Origin: Paracamarosporium sp. OC-R06-R3
Lineage: Eukaryota > Ascomycota > Dothideomycetes > Pleosporales > Didymosphaeriaceae
Direction: 5' to 3'
Length of the DNA: 31,083 bases
Assembly (NCBI GenBank): GCA_019828545.1
Contig: JACVRA010000616.1
Span: forward strand, 1-31,083
Numbering within the stretch: position 1 is the stretch's first letter; the number at the start of each line of letters is the position of its first letter. A program made the translations under genes and the position numbers. The notes under the pieces were generated by a model that searched no databases, was not told the origin of the DNA, and saw only the letters and a program-made list of their open reading frames with translations. Of the stretch, positions 10,526 to 20,403 are shown in pieces.

Positions 10526-11302
10526 TCATGCTGAGAGTACCAGGGCACTAAGCTCTTCACACGCCTTCACCACCTTCTCCTGCAATGTCTTATCGTTGGC
10601 TGCCGGAAGTGGCTGTCCAATCCGCATTTTTGGCTCGAAATACGTCCCGGACGGTTGGACGTGATTTCCTTCTGCCAATGCCACATATGTTTCCACACCA
10701 TCCTCCAACTTATCTGGCGCACCTTCTCCACCGACTTTCGTGGCCACCCACCCGGGATGCACTGAAAACACTGAGACATCCTTGAACCTCCTCGCAAGAG
10801 CCTTTGTAAGAAGCATGACGTGCAACTTCGAATCGCAATATGCAGGGAAATCTTGAAATCCGGCTTCGCCACGCTTTAGCCAGAAAATGTCTTCAACGCT
10901 CGTATCGGCCTCGCGATGCAATTGTGAAGAAATAATAATCAGTCGACTCGGCTTAACCAGCGTGCAAGCCAGAATGTATGGGGAGAGTACATTGACAGCC
11001 ACCATAGCAGGAATGCCAGTATCTGGAGTCTTGCGGAATGCTCCATAAAGCATGCCAGCGTTGAGTATAATCGCATCAAATTTGCCGATAGCATTAGCTT
11101 CTTCCGCGAGCTTGCGATTCTCTTCCAAGATAGATAGGTCTGCGACCAGCACCCCAGCTGCACCAGGGCAGGCTGCCTTGGCATCGGTTGCACGTTATTC
11201 GCTACGTGCATGCAGGTACACTTCATGCTTGCGCTGAACGAGTTGGCGCGCAGCTTCGAGGCCAAAACCGTCGGCTGATCCGGTGATGAGAATACGAGCC
11301 AT
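10526..11302 (-). pseudogene. Short-chain dehydrogenase/reductase with one in-frame stop
   Basis: From the ATG at 11300-11302 the minus strand reads MARILITGSADGFGLEAARQ, with the Rossmann motif TGxxxGxG at residues 7-14. A TAA at 11195-11197 (codon 36) interrupts the frame, which otherwise continues uninterrupted to 10526, giving 258 codons before the stop. The remainder has ILNAGMLYG (NAG motif), an IIISSQ serine segment and the catalytic AYCDSK (YxxxK), then VHPGWV. Thus all catalytic elements survive and a single CAA-to-TAA change, of the RIP type, has probably inactivated it. Translation from an internal Met (for example at 11152) would lack the cofactor motif. It is one of several oxidoreductases in this block, divergent from the NmrA-like gene at 11776. 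Confidence 0.82.
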
Positions 11303-11775
11303 TGCTGATATCGACCGGCTGCGAGTAGAGAAAGATAGTTAACAAAGTTTTAAGATGTTTTCCATACAGCTTCGAAACGGAAAGAAGCCAGTATTATGTG
11401 GTTTCCTTGATTGATTTGTAAGACTTTGAGTTCATGGAGTAAGAACGAAGCTTGATTACGTCGATGAAACGGGCCGACTTCTCGGAGACTACCCGCATGT
11501 GAAGAGAACTAGCGACCACTAAAAGGATCGATTCCGGAGTTGAGCGGTGATAGGAACAAGCGGCTACTTGGTAATTGAGAAGAATGTTCGTATAGAGTTG
11601 CAGGTGCACCAAGGGTTTCCTAGAATATTCCAACTCGATCCTGATTGTAGTGAAAGCATCAAGCAAGCTCGGCATAACTTCTCAAGTCCAGCTTGCTCCG
11701 CACTATCAGAATTATCGACGTCCTTCTTTCCCTCAATTACAACATATCTCACTCTGAGCTCTACACCATCACGCA
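11303..11775. other. Divergent promoter region
   Basis: It lies between the starts of the minus-strand dehydrogenase and the plus-strand NmrA-like gene, so it should hold both promoters. A pyrimidine-rich stretch (about 11715-11760) directly precedes the ATG at 11776, as in many fungal promoters. Short open frames on both strands show no domain. Confidence 0.45.
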
Positions 11776-12707
11776 ATGTCTAAAAAGCTCCTTGTCGTGT
11801 TCGGTGCGACGGGTAATCAAGGCGGCTCGGTTGTGGATTACGTTCTAAACGCCCCGGAGCTGTCTGCACAGTATTCGGTCCGAGCAATTACACGCTCAAT
11901 ATCGAGTCAACAAGGCCAGGCTTTGGTCAAAAAGGGTGTTGAAACAGTAGAAGCTGATTTGGAAGACCCATCCTCTTTAAAACTAGCTGTCCAAGGAGCT
12001 CACACTGTATTTGCTTTGACCAACACCCAAGACGAAGGGAATACTCGCGCTGTCGAGACGAAGCAGGCTAAAGCCTTGTTCGAGGAACTTGTCAAAGAGG
12101 GAGCCCAGTATGTTATCTGGAGTACCCTACCCCATGTACGACAACTTTCCAACGGGGCGCTAAACGTCGAGCATTTTGACGTGAAGGCCGAAATCGAAGA
12201 ATATTTTCGGCATCAGACGATCAAGTCCTCTTTCTTTTGCCCTGCCTATTTATGCAGAACTTCCTTTCTCACTGAATGGCGCCGCGTCCATCGCCAGCCA
12301 ATGATGGTTCTTACGTACTAGAGAATCTGTGCAACAGCAATACATCAATCCCACTCATTGATGCGACGGATACGGGAAAGTGGGTTGGAGCCATTCTTGC
12401 AGCACCAGAGCAGTACGAGGGCAAAGTTTTCGCCGCAGCACAAGGGCTCTACACATGGGAAGAAATTGCTCAACTCTTGTCGAAGCACATGGGAAGGACG
12501 GTCAGGTTCCAGCATGTTCCGGATGAAGTGTTTAGTGGCTGGTTGCCGGAAGGCCTAAGAGAAGAGCTGCGCGACATGTATATACATTACAGAGATAATG
12601 GCTATTATGGCAAAACAATGCTGGAGGACATTAGTTGGGCACAGAAGCAGGCTAGGGGTCACCTCACATCGCTGGACGAGTTCCTGAGCAACGCCAAATT
12701 TGAATAG
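11776..12707 (+). pseudogene. NmrA-like family protein, frameshifted
   Basis: The first frame (11776 to about 12255) encodes MSKKLLVVFGATGNQGGSVV, with the dinucleotide-binding motif GATGNQG at residues 10-16, and continues to SSFFCPAY. Homologous sequence resumes in the +2-shifted frame as MQNFLSH (from 12253), then meets TGA at 12273-12275 and continues MAPRPSPANDGSYV to the stop at 12705-12707. So a one-base deletion in the TTTATGCAG region and one stop separate two halves that together match a full NmrA-like protein of about 310 residues. No GT donor is available there to rescue it as an intron. NmrA-like proteins bind NAD(P) and act as redox-sensing regulators or reductases. A sequencing error could explain the frameshift but not also the stop. 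Confidence 0.8.
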
Positions 12708-13525
12708 GGGAAAGGCCTCTATATGACGGCCGATTTTGTGCAGAGCAACAATTTGTTTACATCTCTTCGTTCCAACATTAAATCACATGTACAACTCAAC
12801 ATTCAGTCTGTCGTGGGCATGCCCGACAAATGGGTTGTACAAAGATCTATTTAGCAGCACGTGAAGCTACAAAATGGTTGGTGCGCGGATACTGGGCTCT
12901 ACACAAGCTGTCAGACCATTTGTAGGTGATTCTGCCAGCCTAGAGGCATCTTTATCGGCCAGAGCACGTCTCTGCATACAGGACTGGAGGATCAGCGGAG
13001 GAGGGTCCGCAACCTGCCGAAGCTAACTAAGATAGGAGCCCTCCGAGATGGCGCATTCTTTGTCATGCTCGTACTTCAAGTCTAATAAAGCTCTGCAACC
13101 AGCGATCCGAATATTTTCGGCGGTGAGGATGGAAGCCTGTGGTGGGGTCGATGACACATTTACCCCTCGCCAACAAAGAAAGCCTATGCTCAGCTAAGAA
13201 AAGTCTTGGTACCCCGCTGTCTTAATTTATCGCGCGGTTTTTAATGCGATTTATTGATCCTCGCCCCAAGGACTGCGGAAGGCGGATACGTGAGGGTAGC
13301 TTGTTGGACCAAGCCATGTTAGCTCGCCATGAATGCATGGTCTGCTTCCAGCGTCCACTATTAATCGGCCCGATGGCGGAACCTTGGTTTGTGATGGATT
13401 GACAGCAGCAAAAGCTATAAGTCTTATCAGTTCAAGGCTCTTTCTTTCGTTTGTTCCCAAGGTTCACCTATAGCAACTTGGTGTACCTTTGCCTTTTCTG
13501 GCAAGATTGCTCCAACTTAACGACC
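12708..13525. other. Intergenic; nothing recognised
   Basis: About 0.8 kb between the NmrA-like relic and the enoyl reductase start. A 69-codon minus-strand frame at 13251-13460 has no recognisable domain. It should hold the promoter of the plus-strand gene at 13526, just upstream of which is a pyrimidine-rich tract (about 13437-13456). No tRNA or repeat seen. Confidence 0.45.
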
Positions 13526-14784
13526 ATGAAAGCCCTGACGCTCATCCCAAAAGACAGTTCGGTTATCTTGAAAGAGATTCCTGTGTCGGAGCCTGGACCG
13601 AGGGAGATTCTCATCAGGGTCCATGCTGTAGCGTTGAACCTGGTTGATTATCTGTATGTTGCACGCCCGCTCGCTACTCAAGATTGGCGCGTGATCGGCA
13701 GCGATTTTGCAGGTGAAGTTGCGTCCGTCGGCAAAGAGGTAGATGGAACGGACCCAAGGGCGGTGGTTGGCACGCGGGTTGCCGGACTCGTACAAGGGGG
13801 TAAGGTGAAGGATAGAGAACTTCCACGAGTATCTGGCTAACATGAAACACAGCTGGATCTGGGAATCCGCGTCCAGGCGCCTTTGCTGAGTATATCGCTG
13901 TGGATTACGATCTGACATGGGCCATTCCCTCATCCATGTCGTTTGAACAGGCTGCGACGATCAGCCTTTGCGGTCTTACTGCAGCTCAAGGCGTATATGA
14001 ACGACTGCAACTTCCGTGCCCATTTTCCGAAACGGAGGGATTCTCTTGGCTGAACCTGGGGAAAGATGACCCGGTGAATTTCTTTATCTACGGCGCGACA
14101 TCTTCTCTCGGGCTATATGCCGCACAATTAGTAAGGCACGCTGAGAAGGTTTCAGGAAGGAAAATTCGCCTTCTCGGAGCAGCGAGTGCTTCAAAGCATG
14201 CTATGCTGAGACAAGCCCCATACAACTATGACATGCTGGTAGACTATCGAGACGAAGAGTGGCCGGAGCAGGTTCGAAATGCAGCCGGGGGCGGCGTTCA
14301 ATATGCCCTTGATGGCGTCTCACAAGGGAAGACTGTTGAGCTTGTCGACAGCACCTTCGGACTCGAGGGTAGATTTGCTGTGTTTCGGAGCCCCGAGGTC
14401 GGAAACTTCGACACGGAGAAGCTTCGAATCAAGCCAATCATTGGTGCTGTATGGGAGGGACTAGGAGCCGAGGTTGTTTATCACAGTAAGAAGCCGAGCC
14501 ATCCCGCCGCTTAAGCCCCCGTGTTAATCACTATAGCCGCCACGATACCAGCCAATCCGAAAGCTCGCAAGTTTACGGCAGCATTCTACAACTTCCTCGG
14601 CGCTGAGGCTTCTTCAGGGAACATTAAGTTAGAGTCCAACCCGGTTCGTTTGATGCCAGGTGGCCTTGAGAACATTGTTTCTCAAGGACTTGAGCTGCTG
14701 GCAGGCAACATAAGTAAAGATCAGGCGAAGGAGAAACATTTGCAACCCGTTAGCGCCGAGAAGCTTGTCTATTCGATTGCATAG
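13526..14784 (+). pseudogene. toxD-like zinc-type enoyl reductase / quinone oxidoreductase with one in-frame stop
   Basis: The ATG at 13526 opens exon 1 (13526-13799), followed by a 53-nt intron (GTAAGG...CTAAC...CAG, 13800-13852) and exon 2 (13853-14784). All joins keep frame, about 401 codons. Seen in the protein: an N-terminal GroES-like domain (REILIRVHAVALNLVDYLY, VIGSDFAGEV), GAFAEYI, the nucleotide-binding FIYGATSSLGLYAAQLV, and a C-terminal NPVRLMPGGLE segment. This is the layout of fungal trans-acting enoyl reductases such as ToxD and relatives, which work with polyketide synthases or stand alone. A TAA at 14512-14514 sits near the end (after KKPSHPAA) and would be CAA before one C-to-T change; about 90 conserved codons follow in the same frame. 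No polyketide synthase is in the window. Confidence 0.82.
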
Positions 14785-15156
14785 CAGCTTGCTAGGCTGC
14801 AAAAGAGGCTGGAAAAGAGGCTGGCCGCACATCCACCACGATGAGTGACTAACGCCCGGCTTAGTGAATGGCTCCAATACACACAGGAGATTACGTGTCG
14901 AGGACAACATTGTCTATGCCTAGGAAATGGATAGTTTCAAAGAAATAGTTGGCCCTGACCTCTTTATTTTAAAAAGGGGCTGCGTGGCGAACTAGCTGGC
15001 CAAAGCAATCACGATTAGCCGCACGCTCTTAGATTGGGCAAAGCGGGATAGTTTTCTGATTCTGGGTTATAGCATATCTAAATCCATTAACAAGGAATCA
15101 TTTCGCGTTCATTCTTTAAGGTGTATGAGTCTGGCGAAACTTCTCAATGTTGCGCA
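14785..15156. other. Convergent intergenic region with a short tandem repeat
   Basis: It lies between the 3' ends of the plus-strand enoyl reductase and the minus-strand oxidoreductase. Two perfect copies of AAAAGAGGCTGG occur at 14801-14824. No gene recognised; transcription terminators of both neighbours are expected here. Confidence 0.5.
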
Positions 15157-16290
15157 CTAAAACCCCATCACGACCGCTTTCCCAGCGATTCTACCATCAC
15201 GGTGATCCTTGATCGCTTGATCGATATCGCTCAGGCCTTGTCGATAAGTTGCAAACTGCACAGCCCTCAAAGTCCCTTCACGCAAGGCATTCGGAACCCA
15301 ATCTTCCATCAAATAAGCGACAAAAGGTCGATTTTATTATTATTAGCACGTTTGAATTTGATGTCACCTAGAAACTTACTGGCTCTTTAACAGAATCAAT
15401 CACATTGACGTGTATGAGTTCGATACCCGGGCGGCGCAAAACCTCAAGAAATTGGACATCTGCCACCTTCCCACCTTCACCAACGATGTCTAAGCAGGTA
15501 TTGCAAGTATATTACGAGGAAATCGCATCAAGCGCTATTTTCGGGCTGAGGCCTCGAGTCTTCAATTGAAAAGCCACATCGCCATCCTCGAAATCAATCG
15601 TATGGCTCGCTCCCAAGCTTTTTACGTAGGCGAAATCTTTCTTCCTGCATATCGCTATTACCTCTGCATGCGAAGCGTTCAGTAATTGTACTGAAAATGC
15701 TCCGACTGCGCTTGCGGCGCCCCACACGAGGACCGTTCTTGCCGGAGCCGAATGGGGGATTGGGTAGGAGAATCTAAGAGATTCAAAGATTGCTGTGGCT
15801 GCAGTGAAAAAGGCGCTACCAAAAGTCGCGGCAACTTCATCAATAACATTCGATGGGACCTTGAAGATCATTTGCGGAAGCATGGGAACAAGGTTTTGGT
15901 AGCCACCAGAACGGATATCACTGGCTACGAAGCCAGCAGTTAGCAAAGACCGCATTCCAACGAGCTGTTGCTGGGTGAACCCCGCTACCTATGGTAGTAT
16001 TAGCAACCGCGTATTCTTTGGATATGGAGAATAAAGATGCATACTCGGTCACCGAGGCTGAAGCCCTTTACACTTGTGCCAATTTCCACAATGGTCCCTA
16101 CGATATCAGAACCCAGTATGGTAGGAAGTGTTTGAGGGAATTGGCCCTCGTAGATCTTCCAATCGGCAGCATTCGTGGCAACAGCTTTCACTTTGACAAG
16201 GACTTCCGTTGGCTGACACTGAGGGATTTCAAAATCTTGGATAACGAGAGGTCCACCGGATTTGGTAAGGACTGCTGCTTGGTTTTTCAT
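15157..16290 (-). pseudogene. Zinc-binding-type alcohol dehydrogenase / quinone oxidoreductase, broken
   Basis: The minus-strand ATG at 16288-16290 starts exon 1 (16045-16290: MKNQAAVLTKSGGPLVIQDF, then VLVKVKAVATNAADWKIYEG and ILGSDIVG). A 56-nt intron (15989-16044, GTATGC...TAG) leads to exon 2 (15380-15988) with the nucleotide-binding VLVWGAASAVGAFSVQL. An in-frame TAA at 15512-15514 interrupts exon 2; the same frame continues with DIVGEGGKVADVQFLEVLRR. A donor GTAAGT (15374-15379) then follows. The last exon reads from about 15330 (VAYLMEDWVPNALREGTLRA) to TAG at 15157-15159, but no acceptor AG is visible where it should start. Total about 342 codons, the family's normal length, similar to CipB-like oxidoreductases. 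The stop is one C-to-T step from CAA. Very likely a recent pseudogene. Confidence 0.8.
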
Positions 16291-16869
16291 TTTCTTGAGT
16301 TGTGGATCGTGGAAAAATCCTTCGGACTGGCTATCGATGATTTATACCATCTGTGCATTACTCATTACGTAAGGAGTTGTTGTGACAGGCGGACAGAGAC
16401 CGGACGAGAATGCCCCCGTACTTGGGCCCGAAAATACGAGATCAGTACGGACGAAGCGCGGAGGAAAGACCACATAGAAACTGGATGATTGAAAAAGATA
16501 GCTACACTGGAACAAATCGTAAGAATTTCAACGTTGTTGTGATTCTAGATCCTTCCACTTCTTCTACATAATATATGTAATAGGATTAAAATCTTCTTCC
16601 CTGATGCATAAAGACGCTTTGTTGCAAGAAGGCGTGTGAACCGCAGATATATTACCATATTTATTTCGCATGTCGGACATTCTAAGCCTAAGAATCGACC
16701 CACGTCATCAAGAAGTTGTTGCGATGAAGTTGCTAGTGCATTTTAAGCGATAACTCCATGTAAGTTGCCCATACACATGCTTCTTTCAGCAGGGAGCCAC
16801 CCGGAGCGAACAAGAGAGGACCATGCACACCTTCCTTCTCAGTGCGCCGTCCCACGCAACATTAGAATT
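16291..16869. other. Upstream region of the minus-strand oxidoreductase
   Basis: No recognisable gene. It holds the presumed promoter of the gene starting at 16290. An open plus-strand frame (16765-17034) overlaps the Ser/Thr-rich minus-strand relic and is not convincing. Confidence 0.4.
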
Positions 16870-17270
16870 GAATCGCTTCAATATTTTGATAGCTATGATA
16901 GCATATGTAAGGGGAACTCACAGGAAGCAAGCAACGAAGACGAAGGTGTAGGCTGTATCATCAATGGCGCAGCTTTTGTAGATGTGGAATCAGTTGTAAG
17001 AGAAGATAGAGACTCGGAATTCCGGTATTTTTGACCATTGCAACGTAGTTACTGAACTAGACTCGCCTACCACAGTAGAGTTGCTACTGGCAGTTGGAAT
17101 GTCTTTGGGTAATTCGTCCTCTCGGATGAGCTGAGCAAGACCATTAGTGCTGACCGTGCCACGTATTGAGGATATTGCAATACTGCTGGATGCAACTTAA
17201 AAATCCTTGGAGTCGCGAACCGATGAGACGGCTCTTGCGGCTTAGATGAGATTAACGCCATAGCCAAAGA
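16870..17270 (-). pseudogene. Ser/Thr-rich coding relic, degraded
   Basis: On the minus strand, pieces such as VASSSIAISSIRGTVSTNG and IPTASSNSTVVGESSSVTTL (17060-17215) are followed, after a frame change near 17040, by ESLSSLTTDSTSTKAAPL (about 16960-17010). Two in-frame TAA codons interrupt the upstream part. A GTGAGT donor-like sequence ends the readable segment near 16920. The composition is that of a mucin-like extracellular stalk. It lies downstream, on the same strand, of the membrane-span fragment at 17987-18353, and both may be parts of one decayed single-pass membrane protein. No catalytic or binding domain is visible. Confidence 0.35.
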
Positions 17271-17986
17271 TGCTGTCTAGGGCATCACGTAATACCATGC
17301 GTTGTACAAAGCATGATGCACTCCGTCCAGACACAAACATGTATTTTCTTCGGTTGTGGGGGATTATCAAGGGACTCTATTTGCGTACAATGCGACTGTC
17401 CTTCTTGCTATTAAGCAAGATTTTGAACAAGGCTCCTTCAGATGGCTCACGGGACAGTGTTTCGCGTGGGTGGAAAGTCGCCATCGATATACTCCAGGCT
17501 TTGCCGAAGGCTGTCAACATTGCCTACAATTTGCCCAAAGCCGTCCTTTATAAATAATAGAAGCCTCTAGTGTTGACACTTGTGGTGATAGATTCTTGCA
17601 CTCGCTTATGCCATTTGCACGCCCCTCTGCATCACTCTGAGGCTTGTTGTAATAAATAAGGGCTTGCTTAGTTAAATCATGATTAGTGGTTAACTATACC
17701 AGAGATAGTAATCTGCTAATTTAATTATAGTTGTATTTAGTTTAATTATAATTTTACTATTATATCTCGCTTTCAACAGACTCAGCTACGCTTCGCAAAC
17801 GGCTAGCCGCGGGATCGAGAGCCGAGTTAGCATCACTTAGTATGTTATTTGCACCGTCTAGTGTGTTAAGAGGCTTAGCACATACGGCCTTCGGGATAGG
17901 CTTCCGCCCTAACTCTATGATATTAAGCTGTCTACTATTCAGAATTTATTTTCTCTAGATTTACGACGTAGAACTTACGCTCAACG
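17271..17986. other. Degenerate region with an AT-rich patch and short open segments
   Basis: The stretch 17640-17765 is AT-rich with RIP-like composition inside the otherwise balanced block. On the minus strand, 17762-17940 reads without a stop as KPIPKAVCAKPLNTLDGANN followed by an Ala/Ser-rich helix-like segment. On the plus strand a 95-codon frame (17270-17557) ends in DILQALPKAVNIAYNLPKAV. None is a recognised family, and neither frame can be tied to a complete gene. They are probably remnants of one or more decayed genes. Confidence 0.35.
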
Positions 17987-18353
17987 TGGCAGTGCCAGAT
18001 TGGGAAGATTCTGGCCTCACAAGGATGCTGATGACAATGCCGATGGCTACCAAAACTGAGATCGTTGATGCGGCTAGTATAATGTATTTTTTTAAAAGGG
18101 GCAATCGTGTACATACTCACTTGATAACCTCTGAACGGTCTTCAGCGGGCGCAGGGTGGTCTCCCATTCTCGCGCAGGCTGGTTGCGCGTCTCCACGTGA
18201 GTTGGAATCTCCACTCACTGGGTCTGGACCATACTTTGAGATTGAAGTCAGCTGAGGCAGTTTGTATTCCCTAGAGCGAAAATGCGGAGTAGGAAGTTGA
18301 TCGAAACGTTCGCTCTTGAGTGTATCGCGATGGTCCGTCATAACCTCCGTCAT
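17987..18353 (-). pseudogene. N-terminal part of a single-pass membrane protein, frame disrupted
   Basis: The minus-strand ATG at 18351-18353 opens 78 codons of hydrophilic, charged sequence (MTEVMTDHRDTLKSERFDQL onward; Ser/Arg/Pro-rich). This ends at a GTGAGT donor (18115-18120). A TAG acceptor at 18074-18076 closes a 47-nt intron. Beyond it, one frame encodes a clear hydrophobic span, ASTISVLVAIGIVISILVR (18015-18071), followed by Ser/Thr. The spliced frame, however, is off by one base from the membrane-span frame, so there is probably a small indel. The layout of cytosolic N-terminus, one span and Ser/Thr-rich stalk is common in fungal type II membrane proteins, including some lectin-like ones. 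The Ser/Thr-rich relic at 16870-17270 may be its continuation. Identity unknown. Confidence 0.45.
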
Positions 18354-18431
18354 TGTGTTACCATGGCGCCTTTTTCATTGGTTCAATGGATCCAATATCT
18401 GGGCCAGTTCTAAATTTGGGAACCACAACAT

Positions 18432-18963
18432 CTATATTGGAAATGACGTGGTCTTACGCCAGGCCACGTACCCGTCACGATTACTGTTGACGCCACCAGC
18501 TTGGGTGAAGGTGATGTTGAAATGGCCAAAATCAGGGTAGTACAGATGGTTGACTCCATTCAGGTGCCAATTGTCCCACGTGCCCACGTCGTCGTCCGTC
18601 ACACCGTTGTCACGTTTGATGACTCCACTGCAGGATCTACCTTTCCACGTTCCGAACTCAAGGATGCATCTATCTTCCATGTCCTCATCCTATATTGAGA
18701 GTCAACAAAGTGTACATCAACTGAGTTGTTGGGAGACTTACGTAGGTATTCGCAGTCTTCAAGTAATCGATGATTGTAGCAATCAGGTTCCCAAGATTGA
18801 AGCACACTACCACGATATCGTTCGCTCCCATCGCTACAGAACCCTATAGTAATATCGACCATACGCCCCCGATCGCGCCGTTGATCAATATGCGGTATCG
18901 TAATCCTCCTTGATCCCGCCATTTGTGCAGATCAAATGCGACATCTCGCCAACCGCAAGACAT
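18432..18963 (-). pseudogene. Small protein of unknown function, two exons, one in-frame stop
   Basis: The minus-strand ATG at 18961-18963 (MSCGWRDVAFDLHKWRDQGG) opens exon 1 (18742-18963). A 52-nt intron (18690-18741, GTAAGT...TAG) leads to exon 2 (18432-18689), stop TAG. The joined frame is 159 residues. Exon 1 is mildly hydrophobic (DIVVVCFNLGNLIATIIDYL), possibly a membrane-associated helix. Exon 2 is rich in aromatic and acidic residues (VGTWDNWHLNGVNHLYYPDF, then GHFNITFTQAGG) and looks like a compact beta domain. A TAG at 18844-18846 (codon 40, after SILL) interrupts exon 1; it would be CAG before one C-to-T change. Clean splice phases and strong composition argue that this was a real gene until recently. 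I do not recognise the family. Confidence 0.65.
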
Positions 18964-19036
18964 CGTCCTTTGCCCAGCAATTGACAACGCATAGTTTAAT
19001 GAGATTTAATCTTGATTATGTTTAAGTCTAATTAAT

Positions 19037-19200
19037 TTAAAACAGCTGGCGGACGCTTTCCTCGATGGCCATCTCGCGGTAGCCGCCATGGACGTTGACA
19101 AGCTGGGCGAACCATCTGCGCTGGTGCGAGTCCTCGGTATCGGAGCCGTACCCTGTCTTGGCAAGCAATGCGCACTAGCACGCAATGCGCGCCCCAACAC
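19037..19200 (-). pseudogene. Short GC-rich coding fragment, unknown
   Basis: The minus strand reads CALLAKTGYGSDTEDSHQRR and then WFAQLVNVHGGYREMAIEES before a TAA at 19037-19039. An in-frame TAG lies just upstream of the readable part. The codon content looks protein-coding and is more GC-rich than anything nearby, and it directly abuts the start of the transposase relic. It is probably the C-terminal end of a gene cut off by the transposon insertion. Family not recognised. Confidence 0.35.
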
Positions 19201-20160
19201 CAGCGCGCCTACTTTTCAACACGCGATAACTCCACCAATATAGACCCTATTAACGCCGCAATTACAGCAATCAAATCGCAAGAACTAGAAGAAGAGTTTA
19301 CGTATACAAAAATTATAGAATAATTTAGTATTGTGTAATCTATATTAACGCGCAGGTACCAACGTTATACTACGTCGCACTAGCTTACCCACTAAAACAA
19401 CTAAATCCTCTACCTACAATAAGAAAAGGAGCTTATACTATATATATAGTGCTTAATAAAGTGTAGGCTTCCTTTTACGTAGTAAATAATCTAAGGTTTT
19501 GCCTCTACTATAGCTTAAAAGGACGTCTTAATAAGCTAGGTTAATTAATTTAACCAGCGCTATAAGGACTCCTTAATTATACGCTAGGCAACTAGAATTA
19601 ATAGTAAACGCTATAAAGCTAATTTTAGAGTAAAATATAAGCTCTACTTTAAGCTCCTATACGCTAAAATTGCTTAGTATAATATATAGCCTAAGCATAT
19701 ATATAATATAGATAAAAAAGGCTTCTTACTTAATATCCTTACCTACTTAAAGAGGATTTTTAGTAAGCCTCTATACGAGCGTCGCCAGGTGCGCTAGAGC
19801 CTATAGGATGGCTTACGGAAGTAGATTACACTACTAGTATATATATACGCTAATAGATTAGCTATTAATTTAGTATTAATTTTTTAGTTAAATAATAGTA
19901 CTCTATAGTTAAGCTAGGTAGAAGAAATTAATACTAATGCTTATAAAGTCTTTGTTAGCTCATTAAGCTCTAGATAAATAAATAATAATATAGGGCTAGT
20001 ATGGCTAGATATTAGAATCTAGGATTTAATATAGGAAGAAAGCCGTTTATAATAATAAGAAATAACCTTAGCCCTACTAGCTAATTAGGTAATGTCTTAC
20101 GGTGTCCTATATGCTAAGCTATAGAATACTAAGATTATGTAACTAATGTTATATAATTAT
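19201..20160 (+). mobile_element. pogo/Fot1-type DNA transposon, RIP-degraded transposase
   Basis: The plus strand, read through mutated stops, gives the layout of a pogo-family transposase. An N-terminal IDPINAAITAIKSQELEEEF leads into a Psq-type helix-turn-helix (FTYTKIIEQFSIV-SILTRR). A CENP-B-like second DNA-binding domain follows, then the first catalytic block HIYNIDKKGFLL (19696-19731), where the usual DEKGF has become DKKGF. Next come SLQDGLRK-ITLLVYICA and VEEINTNAYKVFVSS. The LDGHGSH block with the second Asp is not readable; homology fades near 20030-20160. Stops at many Gln/Trp positions make it dead. Terminal inverted repeats were not identified. It lies immediately left of a Ty3-type fragment. 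Confidence 0.72.
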
Positions 20161-20403
20161 ACTATAGGATCCTATAGATCCTATATATGGGATTTTATAA
20201 GACTATAGGATTTTATAAGATTTATTATATATATAGTCTTATAGGAATTACCTTTAATCCTTATATTTAATTTATTTTATATAGTAATAACCTATTAGTA
20301 ATCTATTATNNTTAATACTCTAGAAAATAATAGCATTACTATAATTAGGGATTATTAAAACCCTATAGCTAAACCCAACTTATATTACGGCAAGTGTAAA
20401 TAT
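20161..20403. other. AT-rich spacer with two undetermined bases
   Basis: It contains short repeats of the kind ACTATAGGAT / TATAGATCCTATA (20160-20250) and an NN at 20310-20311. It may be the degraded 5' LTR of the following retroelement, but no matching LTR pair could be aligned by eye. Confidence 0.3.

Noticed and set aside
13517..13933. Minus-strand 138-codon open frame
   Set aside because: It is antisense to exon 1 of the enoyl reductase and has no domain of its own.
15991..16488. Plus-strand 165-codon open frame
   Set aside because: It lies antisense over exon 1 and the first intron of the minus-strand oxidoreductase, which has clear domains and splice sites.
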